Of a stretch of DNA of 64,000 nt, positions 42,391-53,127 are shown piece by piece. The stretch lies in contig NZ_RXOZ01000036.1 of the NCBI RefSeq assembly GCF_003991205.1, positions 62,001 to 126,000 of the forward strand, given 5' to 3'. Both the position numbers and the translations under genes were made by a program. The notes beneath the pieces are model-generated. The model was not told the origin of the DNA. It was given only the letters and a program-made list of their open reading frames with translations, and did not search any database. This stretch comes from Georgenia sp. SYP-B2076 (GTDB lineage: Bacteria > Actinomycetota > Actinomycetes > Actinomycetales > Actinomycetaceae). Numbering within the stretch: position 1 is the first letter of the stretch; each line of letters starts with the position of its first letter.

Positions 42391-42492
42391 GGTTTACAGG
42401 CCACCTGGCTTGCCGTAGACCAGACCTCATCATCGAGTATCAAACGACATGGTTCGACACCAACTGAGCAATAAAGGTGAGAAGGGGGCGAC

Positions 42493-43314
42493 ATGAAGCC
42501 ACGGGACGCGCGGGACGTCGTCGGCCTCGCCTTCTTGGCGGGCGTGGCCGGCGTACTCGCCGTCGCGTTCGGCCGGCGCGCCCTGGAGACGGCCGCCTCG
42601 CTGCTCGTCGCACACCGCTCGGGCGTCATGGACGCCGCCGACCTCGCCGACGTCGTCGCGCTCGTCCTCCTGGCCACCGGCGCCACGGTAGGCACCTGGT
42701 ACGCCCTGACCGCGGGGCTCGCGCTGGCCGTGCCGTTGTGCGGCGGGGGCCGGTGGCGCACCGCGCTGGAGGGGGCCGTGCGCCGGTGGGGCGCACCGGT
42801 CCTGCGCCGGGTCGTGCTCTCCACCGCCGCCGCCGGCATGGGGGTCTCCCTCACCCTCACCGGTGCCGTCGCAGCGACCGTGGTCCCCGACCCGCAGCCG
42901 ACGCCGATTCCCGTCGACCTCGGCTGGGGGCCGCCGGCCGTGCCGGCCCTCGGCTCCGGCACGCGGAGCGGGACCGGTACGGACGTCCCGAAGCCGACGG
43001 TCGCGCCGTCGCCGGCCGTCCCGACTGCGACGCCGTCGCCGGCCGTCCCGACGGTCGCGCCGCCACCGGCCGTCCCGACGGCGGACGGGCCGGCCAGCGC
43101 CCCGCGCGCGGCGGCCGCGGGGACGCACGTCGTCACGGCGGGCGAGTCCCTGTGGTCCATCGCGGCCTCCGCGCTCGGTCCGGGCGCGGCCGAGGCCGAC
43201 ATCGTCGCGGCGTGGCCGCTCTGGTACGAGACCAACCGTGCCCTCGTGGGCCCGGACCCCGACCTCATCCACCCGGGCCAGCTGCTGCGGGCCCCGACCG
43301 AGAAGGCGCCATGA
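42493..43314 (+). CDS. LysM domain-containing membrane protein
   Basis: 273 residues. Hydrophobic segments near residues 8-24, 55-80 and 110-130 are followed by a Pro/Thr/Val repeat linker (TVAPSPAVPTATPSPAVPT) over ~160-205. A C-terminal LysM domain binds peptidoglycan (HVVTAGESLWSIAASALG ... LVGPDPDLIHPGQLL, ~213-270). It is membrane-anchored with the LysM outside. AAGGTGAG precedes the ATG. Overlaps the Rv3235-like gene by ATGA. A possible role is linking a cell-division or septal structure to the wall (inference). Confidence 0.86.
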   Translation: MKPRDARDVVGLAFLAGVAGVLAVAFGRRALETAASLLVAHRSGVMDAADLADVVALVLLATGATVGTWYALTAGLALAVPLCGGGRWRTALEGAVRRWGAPVLRRVVLSTAAAGMGVSLTLTGAVAATVVPDPQPTPIPVDLGWGPPAVPALGSGTRSGTGTDVPKPTVAPSPAVPTATPSPAVPTVAPPPAVPTADGPASAPRAAAAGTHVVTAGESLWSIAASALGPGAAEADIVAAWPLWYETNRALVGPDPDLIHPGQLLRAPTEKAP

Positions 43315-43841
43315 CCACGACCACGCTCACCCGCCCGGCCGTCGCCGGCCGCCCACGCACTGGAACCCTCAGCCCGGCACACGGGCTCGGCGCGACGGAC
43401 GTGCCACGGACCTCCGCCGCCCATCCCTGGGACCGCGTCCGGTTCGCCGGTCCCCCCACGCCGCCCGCAGCCCCGGCGGGGCCGGATGCCACCGTTCTCG
43501 GTGCCGAGCCCCTGCCGGACCCGGCGCAGTGGGCCGGTGCGCTCGTGCGCTCCGCCGTCGAGGCCCTGCTGGGGCTCCGGCCGCCGGCCCAGCTGGCGAG
43601 GTGGCTGTCCGCCGAGCTGTACGACTCGCTGAACCGGCGGGCCAACCTCGCCGTGCGGGTCCTCGGCCGCCCCGCCGTCGCGCGCCGGGCGCTGGTCCGG
43701 CGCGTGCACGTCTGCGAGGTCGGGCCGCGAGCGGTCGAGGCCGCGGTCGTCGTCCACGACGGCACGCGGGTGCGCGCCGCGGCGGTGCGGCTGGAGGTGC
43801 GCCGGGGGCGCTGGCAGGCCACGGCGCTGGAGATCGGATAG
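43311..43841 (+). CDS. Rv3235 family protein
   Basis: 176 residues from ATG 43311, overlapping the LysM stop. The first ~70 residues are low complexity; the core WAGALVRSAVEALLGLRPPAQLARWLSAELYDSLNRRA and VHVCEVGPRAVEAAVVVHDGTRVRAAAVRLEVRRGRW is that of the Rv3235 family of Mycobacterium, located a few genes from secA there as here. Function unknown. No signal peptide. Confidence 0.82.
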   Translation: MTTTTLTRPAVAGRPRTGTLSPAHGLGATDVPRTSAAHPWDRVRFAGPPTPPAAPAGPDATVLGAEPLPDPAQWAGALVRSAVEALLGLRPPAQLARWLSAELYDSLNRRANLAVRVLGRPAVARRALVRRVHVCEVGPRAVEAAVVVHDGTRVRAAAVRLEVRRGRWQATALEIG

Positions 43842-43889
43842 GGCCGCAGCGGCGACCGCGGCCGGCGGACCGGGTCCCGGCCGGGGACG

Positions 43890-43924
43890 ACGATGGCCGC
43901 GTCCCTGTGGGACGCGGCCATCGT
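43890..43924. terminator. Perfect 16-bp stem-loop between convergent genes
   Basis: Arms 43890-43905 and 43909-43924, loop TGT. It sits between the Rv3235-like gene and the FMN reductase gene, serving both directions. Confidence 0.85.
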
Positions 43925-43975
43925 GCTCGGCCGGCGCGGGCGGGGCTGCCTGCGCCGGCCGGTCTGGGGCTCGGG

Positions 43976-44593
43976 CTACATGCCGCCGAGCATCTGGTCG
44001 AAGGAGGGGACGTCGGCGTAGAGGTCCGCCGGCCCGCCGTTCTCCCGGTCGGCGACCATCTCCGCGAGCTCGCGGCCGGCCCGGCGGATGCGGCGGGGCA
44101 GCGGGTTGACCGTGTCGGCCTCTCCGGCCCAGTCGTCGGTGGCCGCGAAGACCGTGGTCGTCGCGACGTCGGCGCGCAGGTACGTCATCAGCGGGCGCAT
44201 GGAGTACTCCAGCGCCAGCGAGTGGCGCGGGGTCCCCCCGGTGGCGCCGAGGAGGACGGGCATGTCGACGAGGGAGTCCTTGTCGAGGATGTCGATGAAG
44301 GACTTGAACAGCCCCGAGTACGTGGTGGTGAACAGCGGGGTCACGGCGATGACGCCGTCGGCGCTGGTCACCTTCTCGATCACGGTCTTCAGCTCGCCGG
44401 TGGCGAAGCCCGTGAGCATCGCGTTGATGATCTCGTGGGCGACGTCGCGGAGCTCGACGTGCTCGACGGTCGCGCCCACGGCGCGGGCCTGGAGCTCGGC
44501 GACGGTGGCCTCGGCCAGGCGCTCACCGAGCAGACGGGTCGAGGAGGGCTGGCCCAGGCCGGCCGAGATCACGACGATGGTGCGCTCGCTCAT
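43976..44593 (-). CDS. NAD(P)H-dependent FMN reductase, CE1759 family
   Basis: 205 residues from ATG 44593, which has AGGAAGCAGGA eight bases upstream; a GTG at 44626 overlapping the previous stop would add 11 residues. The flavodoxin-like fold is shown by TIVVISAGLGQPSSTRLLG and IAVTPLFTTTYSGLFKSFIDIL. It should provide reduced FMN to the LLM-class oxidoreductase encoded just upstream, a standard two-component pairing. The pair is driven by a SigR-type promoter at 45864-45889. Physiological substrate of the pair is unknown. Confidence 0.9.
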   Translation of the reverse strand: MSERTIVVISAGLGQPSSTRLLGERLAEATVAELQARAVGATVEHVELRDVAHEIINAMLTGFATGELKTVIEKVTSADGVIAVTPLFTTTYSGLFKSFIDILDKDSLVDMPVLLGATGGTPRHSLALEYSMRPLMTYLRADVATTTVFAATDDWAGEADTVNPLPRRIRRAGRELAEMVADRENGGPADLYADVPSFDQMLGGM

Positions 44594-44622
44594 GCGTTGT
44601 CCTGCTTCCTTGGTCGATTCGT

Positions 44623-45819
44623 TCACAGCCCGAAGGCTGCGCCCTTCTGGGTGACCGCGTCGGCGGCCTCGGTGTCGTCCTCGGCCGTCTTGCCGGTCCA
44701 GTGGTCGGCGGCGGCGACGGCCTCGCCCTGGACCTTGCCCGCGGCGCGGGCCTTGGCGACCAGGTCGGCGTGGTTGGGCGGGTTGGACGGGACCCCGGCG
44801 GGGCGCTTGGACTCGAACTCCGCGCGGAGCGCGGGCACGATCTCCTCGGCGAGGATGTCGATCTGCTCGAGCACCGTCTTGAGCGGCAGGCCCGCGTGGT
44901 CGATGAGGAACAGCTGGCGCTGGTAGTCCCCGACGTCCTCGCGCATGGCGGCGTAGCGGTCGATGATCTCCTGCGGGGACCCGACGGTCAGCGGCGTCTG
45001 CTCGGTGAACTCCTCCATGGTCGGGCCGTGCCCGTACACGGGGGCGTTGTCGAAGTACGGGCGGAACTCGCGCTTGGCGTCCTGGGAGTTCTTCCGTGCG
45101 AAGAACTGGCCGCCGAGGCCGACGATCGCCTGGTTCGCGGCGCCGTGGCCGTAGTGCTCGAAGCGCTGGCGGTAGTACGCCACCATCCGCTTGGTGTGGC
45201 TCATCGGCCAGAAGATGTTGTTGTGGAAGAAGCCGTCACCGTAGTACGCGGCCTGCTCGGCAATCTCGGGGGACCGGATCGAGCCGTGCCACACGAACGG
45301 CGCGACGCCGTCGAGCGGGCGCGGGGTCGAGGTGAAGCCCTGGAGCGGGGTGCGGAACTTGCCCTGCCAGTCCACGACCTCCTCGTCCCACAGGCGGCGC
45401 AGCAGCGCGTAGTTCTCGATGGCGAGGTTGATGCCCTGGCGGATGTCCTTGCCGAACCAGGGGTAGACCGGGCCGGTGTTGCCGCGGCCCATCATCAGGT
45501 CCATGCGCCCGTCCGAGATCACCTGGAGCATCGCGTAGTCCTCGGCGATCTTCACCGGGTCGTTCGTGGTGATCAGCGTCGTTGACGTCGAGAGCGTGAT
45601 GTTCTTCGTCGTGCCCACCAGGTAGCCCAGCATCGTGGTCGGCGACGACGCCACGAACGGCGGGTTGTGGTGCTCACCGGTCGCGAAGACGTCCAGCCCG
45701 GCCTGGTCGGCGTGCTGGGCGATCGCCAGGATGTCCTTGACGCGCTGGGCGTCGGTCGGCGTGTCACCCGTCGTCGGGTCGGTCGTCTGGTCGCTGACCG
45801 TGAAGATTCCGAACTCCAT
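44623..45819 (-). CDS. LLM class flavin-dependent oxidoreductase, CE1758 family
   Basis: 398 residues, luciferase-like monooxygenase fold. MEFGIFTVSDQTTDPTTGDTPTD at the start, ATGEHHNPPF and LGYLVGTTKNITLSTSTTLIT in the first third and DLMMGRGNTGPVYPWFGKD are characteristic. It likely uses FMNH2 from the following gene and oxygen to oxidise a small organic or thiol compound. The start is preceded by GAGGGG. It lies under a SigR-consensus promoter and a 26-base palindrome, so it is probably part of the thiol-stress response (inference). Confidence 0.92.
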   Translation of the reverse strand: MEFGIFTVSDQTTDPTTGDTPTDAQRVKDILAIAQHADQAGLDVFATGEHHNPPFVASSPTTMLGYLVGTTKNITLSTSTTLITTNDPVKIAEDYAMLQVISDGRMDLMMGRGNTGPVYPWFGKDIRQGINLAIENYALLRRLWDEEVVDWQGKFRTPLQGFTSTPRPLDGVAPFVWHGSIRSPEIAEQAAYYGDGFFHNNIFWPMSHTKRMVAYYRQRFEHYGHGAANQAIVGLGGQFFARKNSQDAKREFRPYFDNAPVYGHGPTMEEFTEQTPLTVGSPQEIIDRYAAMREDVGDYQRQLFLIDHAGLPLKTVLEQIDILAEEIVPALRAEFESKRPAGVPSNPPNHADLVAKARAAGKVQGEAVAAADHWTGKTAEDDTEAADAVTQKGAAFGL

Positions 45820-45833
45820 GATGCCCCTCGCAA

Positions 45834-45861
45834 GATCGATGCATTTGCATGTACATCGATC
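45834..45861. promoter_or_regulatory. Operator-like palindrome in the LLM/FMN reductase leader
   Basis: GATCGATG (45834-45841), 12 bases, CATCGATC (45854-45861): perfect 8-bp arms, with a further symmetric TGCA at the centre. It is unusually AT-rich here and lies at the expected transcription start, between the SigR -10 and the ATG at 45819. Confidence 0.6.
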
Positions 45862-45863
45862 CT

Positions 45864-45889
45864 AACCATGGGACCTAGGTCTGTATTCC
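45864..45889 (-). promoter_or_regulatory. SigR-type promoter upstream of the LLM oxidoreductase operon
   Basis: On the minus strand GGAAT (45889-45885), exactly 18 bases, GTT (45866-45864): a second perfect match to the SigR consensus, ending 44 bases before the start codon. Confidence 0.75.
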
Positions 45890-46086
45890 GCCGTTGCGAC
45901 GCCGGGTCGTGAGCCTGCGCACATGACTGCCGCGCGGGGAGCCCAAACCCACCGGGCCGACGGCGGCACCACCGGACGGCACGCTGCCGGGCCGACGGCG
46001 GTACCCACCCGCCGCCACGGGGCCGGCGGCCGCACTCACCGGCCGCCACGCCGTCCTCCTTCCGCCGGTCCGCTCCGGGAACGACG

Positions 46087-46122
46087 ACGGGGCCCCCACC
46101 CGTGTCAGGTGTGGGACCCCGT
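46087..46122. terminator. Stem-loop terminator after secA
   Basis: Arms 46087-46100 and 46108-46122 form a stem of 13 pairs with one mismatch and one bulge. It lies about 60 bases beyond the secA stop on the minus strand. Confidence 0.7.
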
Positions 46123-46184
46123 GGTCCGGCGCCGCGCCCCGCGATCCGGTGCGAGGACTTGACCGGTCAGCGGGTGTGGGTGGG

Positions 46185-49025
<2,841 letters not shown>

Positions 49026-49164
49026 GCAGAACTCCTGATCGTGTCAGTCTCCACCGGCCCGGGAGGCACGGTGCGGGCGCCCGGCCGGGCACACCCGACT
49101 CCATGGTAGGCGCAGCACCGCCCTGGCGGTTGCCGCCTTCCTCACATGGTGGGCGCGGGCCCGC

Positions 49165-50667
49165 TCACGGCCGGGCGGCGCGCAGGTCGGCCGCGAGGTC
49201 TCCCCCGGCGTCGGGATCGACGACGACGGCCCCGAGGCCGAGCCACCCGGCCATCTCGGCGAGCTCGGCCACGAGCGCCTCGGCGACGGCGCCGCGCCGC
49301 GGCCAGGCGCCGTCGCCCCGCGGGAGTCCCGGGACGCCCGCGCGTTCCTCGGCGTGGGCGGCGCGCACACGGAGCAGCCCCGACTGGCGGTCCGCCTTGA
49401 GGTCGACCCGCGCCACCAGGTGCTCGCCCAGCAGGAAGGGCAGGACGTAGTAGCCGTGGGTGCGCTGGCCGCGGGGGGTGTAGATGCCGATGCGGTAGTG
49501 CATGCCCCACAGTTCCGCCAGTCGGCGACGCTCGAAGACGAGCGGGTCGAAGGGGGCGAGCAGGGTGCGCGCGTGGGTGCGCCGGGGCACCCGGGCGGCC
49601 GCGTGGAGGTACGCGGGCCGGCCCCACCCGCGCACGTGGACGGGCTCGAGGGTGCCCTCCGCCACCAGCTCGGCGATGGCCCTGCCGGTGGCGGCCGCCG
49701 GCAGGCGGAAGTAGTCGGCGAGGCACCGCTGCGTGCCGATGCCGTGGGCGCGGGCGCCGATGGCGACGAGCTCCCGCACGGCGTCGGCCTCCGCCGGGAC
49801 CGGGGCGGCGAGGACCGCCGGGGGCAGGACACGCTCGGTGAGGTCGTAGGCCCGCTCGAACTGGGCCGTGCGGTGGGCGACGGCGATCTCGCCGACGTCG
49901 AAGAGGTGCTCGAGGGCGTGCTTGGCGGGGGTCCAGTTCCAGCCCCAGCCCTCCTTGGCGCCGCGCCGGGCGCCGAGGGCGGCGTGGACCTGGGTCGCGG
50001 TGACCGGTCCCTCCTCCGCCACGAGGGCGCGCACCGCCGCGAGCAGGCCAGGGTTGTGGTCGAGCTCGCGGCCCCAGTGGTTCCGCTCGCGGTAGCGCTC
50101 CATGCGCCAGCGCAGCAGCTGGTACGTCCGGGGCGGCACGAAGGAGGCCTCGTGGGCCCAGAACTCTACGAGGCGCCGCGGCGCGCGGCCGCCGGCGCGC
50201 TCCGGCAGGGCGACGTCGTAGGCGCCCAGCCGGGAGTAGAGCGCCAGGAGGTGCGCGCGGGCGAGCACGTTGACCGAGTCGATCTGCAGCAGCCCGATGC
50301 GGTCGATGACGCGGCCCAGGTGCGCCATCGTCGCCGTCCCTGGTGCGGGCCGCGGCCGGTCGAGGCCCTGGGCGGCGACGGCGATGCGCCGGGCCTGGCC
50401 GAGCGTGAGGGTGCGGACGGACGCCCCGCCCGCCGTCGTTCCCGCGCGCGGCCGGCCCGTCACGCCCACCACGGCGGCGGCGACGTCGGCGCGGGCGGCG
50501 GCGGCGTCGGCGCGGGCGGCGGCGACGACGGCGTCAGCGGCGGCGTCGGCGTCGGCGGCGGCGTCCACGGCGCCCACGACCACGTCGGCGAAGTCGGCGG
50601 CGGCCGCGGGCGCCGCCACGACGGACGCCGGCGCGCCGAGGCGCGGGGCGGAAGGGGTGCTCACCAT
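49165..50667 (-). CDS. Winged-helix DNA glycosylase of the YcaQ/AlkX family
   Basis: 500 residues from ATG 50667 (GTG 50664 also possible). The N-terminal ~85 residues are an Ala/Asp/Val repeat (DAAADADAAADAVVAAARAD) that is probably not conserved. The domain itself starts near VRTLTLGQARRIAVAAQGLDRPRP. The catalytic QxD motif is present in GLLQIDSVNVLARAHLLALYSRLG, and FWAHEASFVPPRTYQLLRWRMERYR and the winged-helix tandem follow. In E. coli YcaQ unhooks interstrand crosslinks and removes N7-alkyl guanine. Here it should repair alkylated or crosslinked DNA. It diverges from the sugar ABC operon. Confidence 0.88.
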   Translation of the reverse strand: MVSTPSAPRLGAPASVVAAPAAAADFADVVVGAVDAAADADAAADAVVAAARADAAAARADVAAAVVGVTGRPRAGTTAGGASVRTLTLGQARRIAVAAQGLDRPRPAPGTATMAHLGRVIDRIGLLQIDSVNVLARAHLLALYSRLGAYDVALPERAGGRAPRRLVEFWAHEASFVPPRTYQLLRWRMERYRERNHWGRELDHNPGLLAAVRALVAEEGPVTATQVHAALGARRGAKEGWGWNWTPAKHALEHLFDVGEIAVAHRTAQFERAYDLTERVLPPAVLAAPVPAEADAVRELVAIGARAHGIGTQRCLADYFRLPAAATGRAIAELVAEGTLEPVHVRGWGRPAYLHAAARVPRRTHARTLLAPFDPLVFERRRLAELWGMHYRIGIYTPRGQRTHGYYVLPFLLGEHLVARVDLKADRQSGLLRVRAAHAEERAGVPGLPRGDGAWPRRGAVAEALVAELAEMAGWLGLGAVVVDPDAGGDLAADLRAARP

Positions 50668-50755
50668 CCCATCGTGCCTGGTCCCACCCACACGCACCGG
50701 CCCGACGCCGGGGGCGCCCCTCCCCACCCCAGTCGTGCCGCCGACCCGGCGGCGC

Positions 50756-50782
50756 TAACGTGACGGCCACCACACGTTAACG
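50756..50782. promoter_or_regulatory. Candidate operator upstream of the sugar ABC operon
   Basis: TAACGTG (50756-50762), 10 bases, CACGTTA (50773-50779) form an inverted repeat; CGTTAACG at 50775-50782 is itself a perfect palindrome. It lies 22-48 bases before the binding-protein start, where a LacI-type repressor could act. No regulator gene is in the window. Confidence 0.45.
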
Positions 50783-50803
50783 GCGACGGTGAGGGGGTGG
50801 GGC

Positions 50804-52132
50804 ATGGCGCACGGAGGAGTGTCGCGTCGTGACTTCTTGGCACTGACACTGGCGGCGGGTGCCGGGGCGGCGCTGGCCGCCTGCGCGAACCCGACGCCTC
50901 TGGCGGCCACCGGGCCGGCGCTGACGGGCGGTGGTTACGACGGCCCCCCGGTCACGCTCCAGTACTGGAACGGCTTCACGGGCGGTGACGGGCCGGCCAT
51001 GCGCCAGCTCGTCGCCGACTTCAACAACAGCCAGGACCTCATCACGGTGCGGATGAACGTGGTGCAGTGGGCGCAGTACTACCAGCGCGTCGTCGCCGCG
51101 GTGCACGCGGGCCAGGGCCCCGACATCGGCGCGATGCACGTGGAGCAGCTCGCGACCCAGGCGGTGCGGCGGAGCATCAGCCCGCTCGACGACGTCGTGG
51201 GCGAGCTCGGCATCTCGGAGCAGGAGTACCCCGCCGAGGTGTGGCAGGCCGGGATCTACGAGGGCAAGCGGTACGGCATCCCGCTGGACGTGCACTCCCT
51301 GGGCTCCTACGCGAACACCGCGCTGCTGCAGAAGGCCGGGCTCTCCGCCCAGCCCGCCTCGGGCGAGGAGCTGCAGGCCAACCTCGCCGCGCTGATGGCC
51401 GCCGGGGTGTCCACCCCGTTCTGGGTGCCGAACCGGTGGCCGGCGCACCTGATCTTCCTCTCCCTGCTCTGGCAGTTCGGCGGCGAGCCCTACGCGGAGG
51501 ACGGCTCGGCCGCGACCTTCGACAGCGACGCCGGCGTGCAGGCGCTGAGCTGGATGACCAGCCAGATCCAGCAGGGCTTCAGCCCGCCCAACGTGGCGCC
51601 GGACTCGCAGTACACCGCGTTCAAGAACGGCGACGGCGCGTTCACCTGGGACGGCATCTGGCAGATCAACGACCTCGAGAGCACCGCGCCGGACCTCAAG
51701 TGGAAGCTGGCGCCGCTGCCGACCGTCGGCACCGAGCCCGCGGTGTGGGCGAACTCCCACCACCTGGTGCTGTTCCGCAGCCGCCGGCCCGACGACAACC
51801 GGCTGCTGGCGAGCAAGGAGTTCCTGAAGTTCCTCGTGGAGAACTCGGCGGCCTGGGCGGGCGCGGGGATGATCCCGGCGCGGTCGCAGGCACGCGAGGA
51901 CCCCGACTTCCGGGCCAGCCCGCAGGCCGCGATCGCCGAGGCCATCGGATCGATGCGCTTCCTGCCGCCGATCGCCGCGGTCGGCGAGGTCCAGGCGCAG
52001 ACCCTCGAGACCGCCGTATCCAACGCGGTCCTGGGCGCGGCCGAGCCGCAGGCCGCGCTGAGCGCCGCGGCCAAGCAGGCGACCGCGATCATGCAGAGCA
52101 ACCTGCGCAAGTTCGAAGGAGTGCTCCAATGA
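50804..52132 (+). CDS. Sugar ABC transporter substrate-binding lipoprotein (Tat signal)
   Basis: 442 residues from ATG 50804 with GAGGGGGTGGGG upstream. The signal combines SRRDFLAL (Tat) and the lipobox LAAC (Cys near residue 29), so it is exported folded and lipid-anchored. The mature domain is a type 2 binding protein: TLQYWNGFTGGDGPAMRQLVADFN and DMHVEQLATQ-like region, with FVWDGIWQINDLE later. First gene of a four-gene operon with two permeases and GH43. The sugar is probably an oligosaccharide released from arabinose- or xylose-containing polymers (inference from GH43). Confidence 0.92.
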   Translation: MAHGGVSRRDFLALTLAAGAGAALAACANPTPLAATGPALTGGGYDGPPVTLQYWNGFTGGDGPAMRQLVADFNNSQDLITVRMNVVQWAQYYQRVVAAVHAGQGPDIGAMHVEQLATQAVRRSISPLDDVVGELGISEQEYPAEVWQAGIYEGKRYGIPLDVHSLGSYANTALLQKAGLSAQPASGEELQANLAALMAAGVSTPFWVPNRWPAHLIFLSLLWQFGGEPYAEDGSAATFDSDAGVQALSWMTSQIQQGFSPPNVAPDSQYTAFKNGDGAFTWDGIWQINDLESTAPDLKWKLAPLPTVGTEPAVWANSHHLVLFRSRRPDDNRLLASKEFLKFLVENSAAWAGAGMIPARSQAREDPDFRASPQAAIAEAIGSMRFLPPIAAVGEVQAQTLETAVSNAVLGAAEPQAALSAAAKQATAIMQSNLRKFEGVLQ

Positions 52133-53127
52133 CCGAAACAGTGCTCGGCAGGGCGGCCACCGTCGGCGCCGCACCCGGGACCGGCCGCGGCGCGCTCGAC
52201 GCCCGCCCGCGGACGGCGAGCGCCGCCAAGGACAACCGGGACGGCTGGCTCTTCCTGGCCCCGTACCTGGTGCTGTTCACGGTCTTCGTGATCCTGCCGA
52301 CGATCCTGGGCATCTGGATCAGCCTGCACGAGTACGACTACACCCTCCCCGACAAGCCCTGGGTCGGGCTGGAGAACTACTCCGGCCTGATCACCGGGTC
52401 CTCGCCCTTCGCGGGCCCGTTCTGGCAGGGCATCCGGGCGACGGCCATCTTCACCGTCTTCACCGTCCCGCTCCTGCTCGTGCTCCCGCTCCTGGTGGCG
52501 CTGGCCATGAACCTGAGGTTCCGCGGGCGCAACTTCTTCCGGGCCATGTACTTCGCGCCCTACGTCCTGGGCGTCGCGGTCGTCGCGGTGCTCTGGCGCT
52601 ACCTGCTCGACACCAACATCGGGCTGGTCAACTACTACCTCGAGCAGCTCGGGCTCTCGGGCGCCGCGCCGTGGCTGACCCAGCTGCCGTGGGTCTGGGT
52701 CTCCCTCGTCGGGGTGACGGTGTGGTGGACGCTGGGGTTCAACACGGTGATCTACCTCGCGGCCCTCCAGGACATCTCCCCCGAGCTGTACGAGGCCGCG
52801 AAGATGGACGGCGCGAACGCGTGGCAGCGCTTCCGCAACATCACCCTCCCGGGGCTGCGGCCGGTGCTGCTCTTCGTCACGTCCGTGACGATCATCGCCT
52901 CGGTGAACATGTTCGGGCAGTCCTACCTCATGACCCAGGGCGCCCCGGGGCAGGAGAGCCGCACGGCGATCTACCAGATCGCCGAGACCGGGCTGACCAG
53001 CTTCAACTCCGGCGTCGCCTCGGCCATGTCGATGATCTTCACCGTCTTCCTGGCCCTGGTCAGCGTGATCGTCTTCTTCATCTTCCGCGAGCGTGACGCC
53101 CGCGGGCCCGACGGAGGGAAGCACTGA
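52129..53127 (+). CDS. Sugar ABC transporter permease (MalF-like)
   Basis: 332 residues, overlapping the binding-protein stop by ATGA and preceded by GAAGGAG. Six membrane segments start with GWLFLAPYLVLFTVFVILPTILGIW (~residues 43-67). The EAA loop is EAAKMDGANAWQRFRNITLPGLRP (~residues 222-245), the docking site for the ATPase. No ATPase gene is in this operon; as usual for the CUT1 group, a shared MsiK-type ATPase encoded elsewhere should energise it. Confidence 0.93.
   Translation: MTETVLGRAATVGAAPGTGRGALDARPRTASAAKDNRDGWLFLAPYLVLFTVFVILPTILGIWISLHEYDYTLPDKPWVGLENYSGLITGSSPFAGPFWQGIRATAIFTVFTVPLLLVLPLLVALAMNLRFRGRNFFRAMYFAPYVLGVAVVAVLWRYLLDTNIGLVNYYLEQLGLSGAAPWLTQLPWVWVSLVGVTVWWTLGFNTVIYLAALQDISPELYEAAKMDGANAWQRFRNITLPGLRPVLLFVTSVTIIASVNMFGQSYLMTQGAPGQESRTAIYQIAETGLTSFNSGVASAMSMIFTVFLALVSVIVFFIFRERDARGPDGGKH

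Larger units (their letters stand above)
45820..46184. other. Intergenic region between the LLM operon and secA
   Basis: 365 bases without a gene. It contains the SigR-type promoter and palindrome (45834-45889) on the left and the secA terminator (46087-46122) on the right. Between about 45915 and 46085 only GC-rich sequence with several GGCGGC/GCCGGC runs is seen. Confidence 0.6.

Noticed and set aside
42341-42392. Chromosomal replication origin
   Set aside because: Only two DnaA-like boxes, no AT-rich unwinding region and no dnaA, dnaN or gidB genes in the window.
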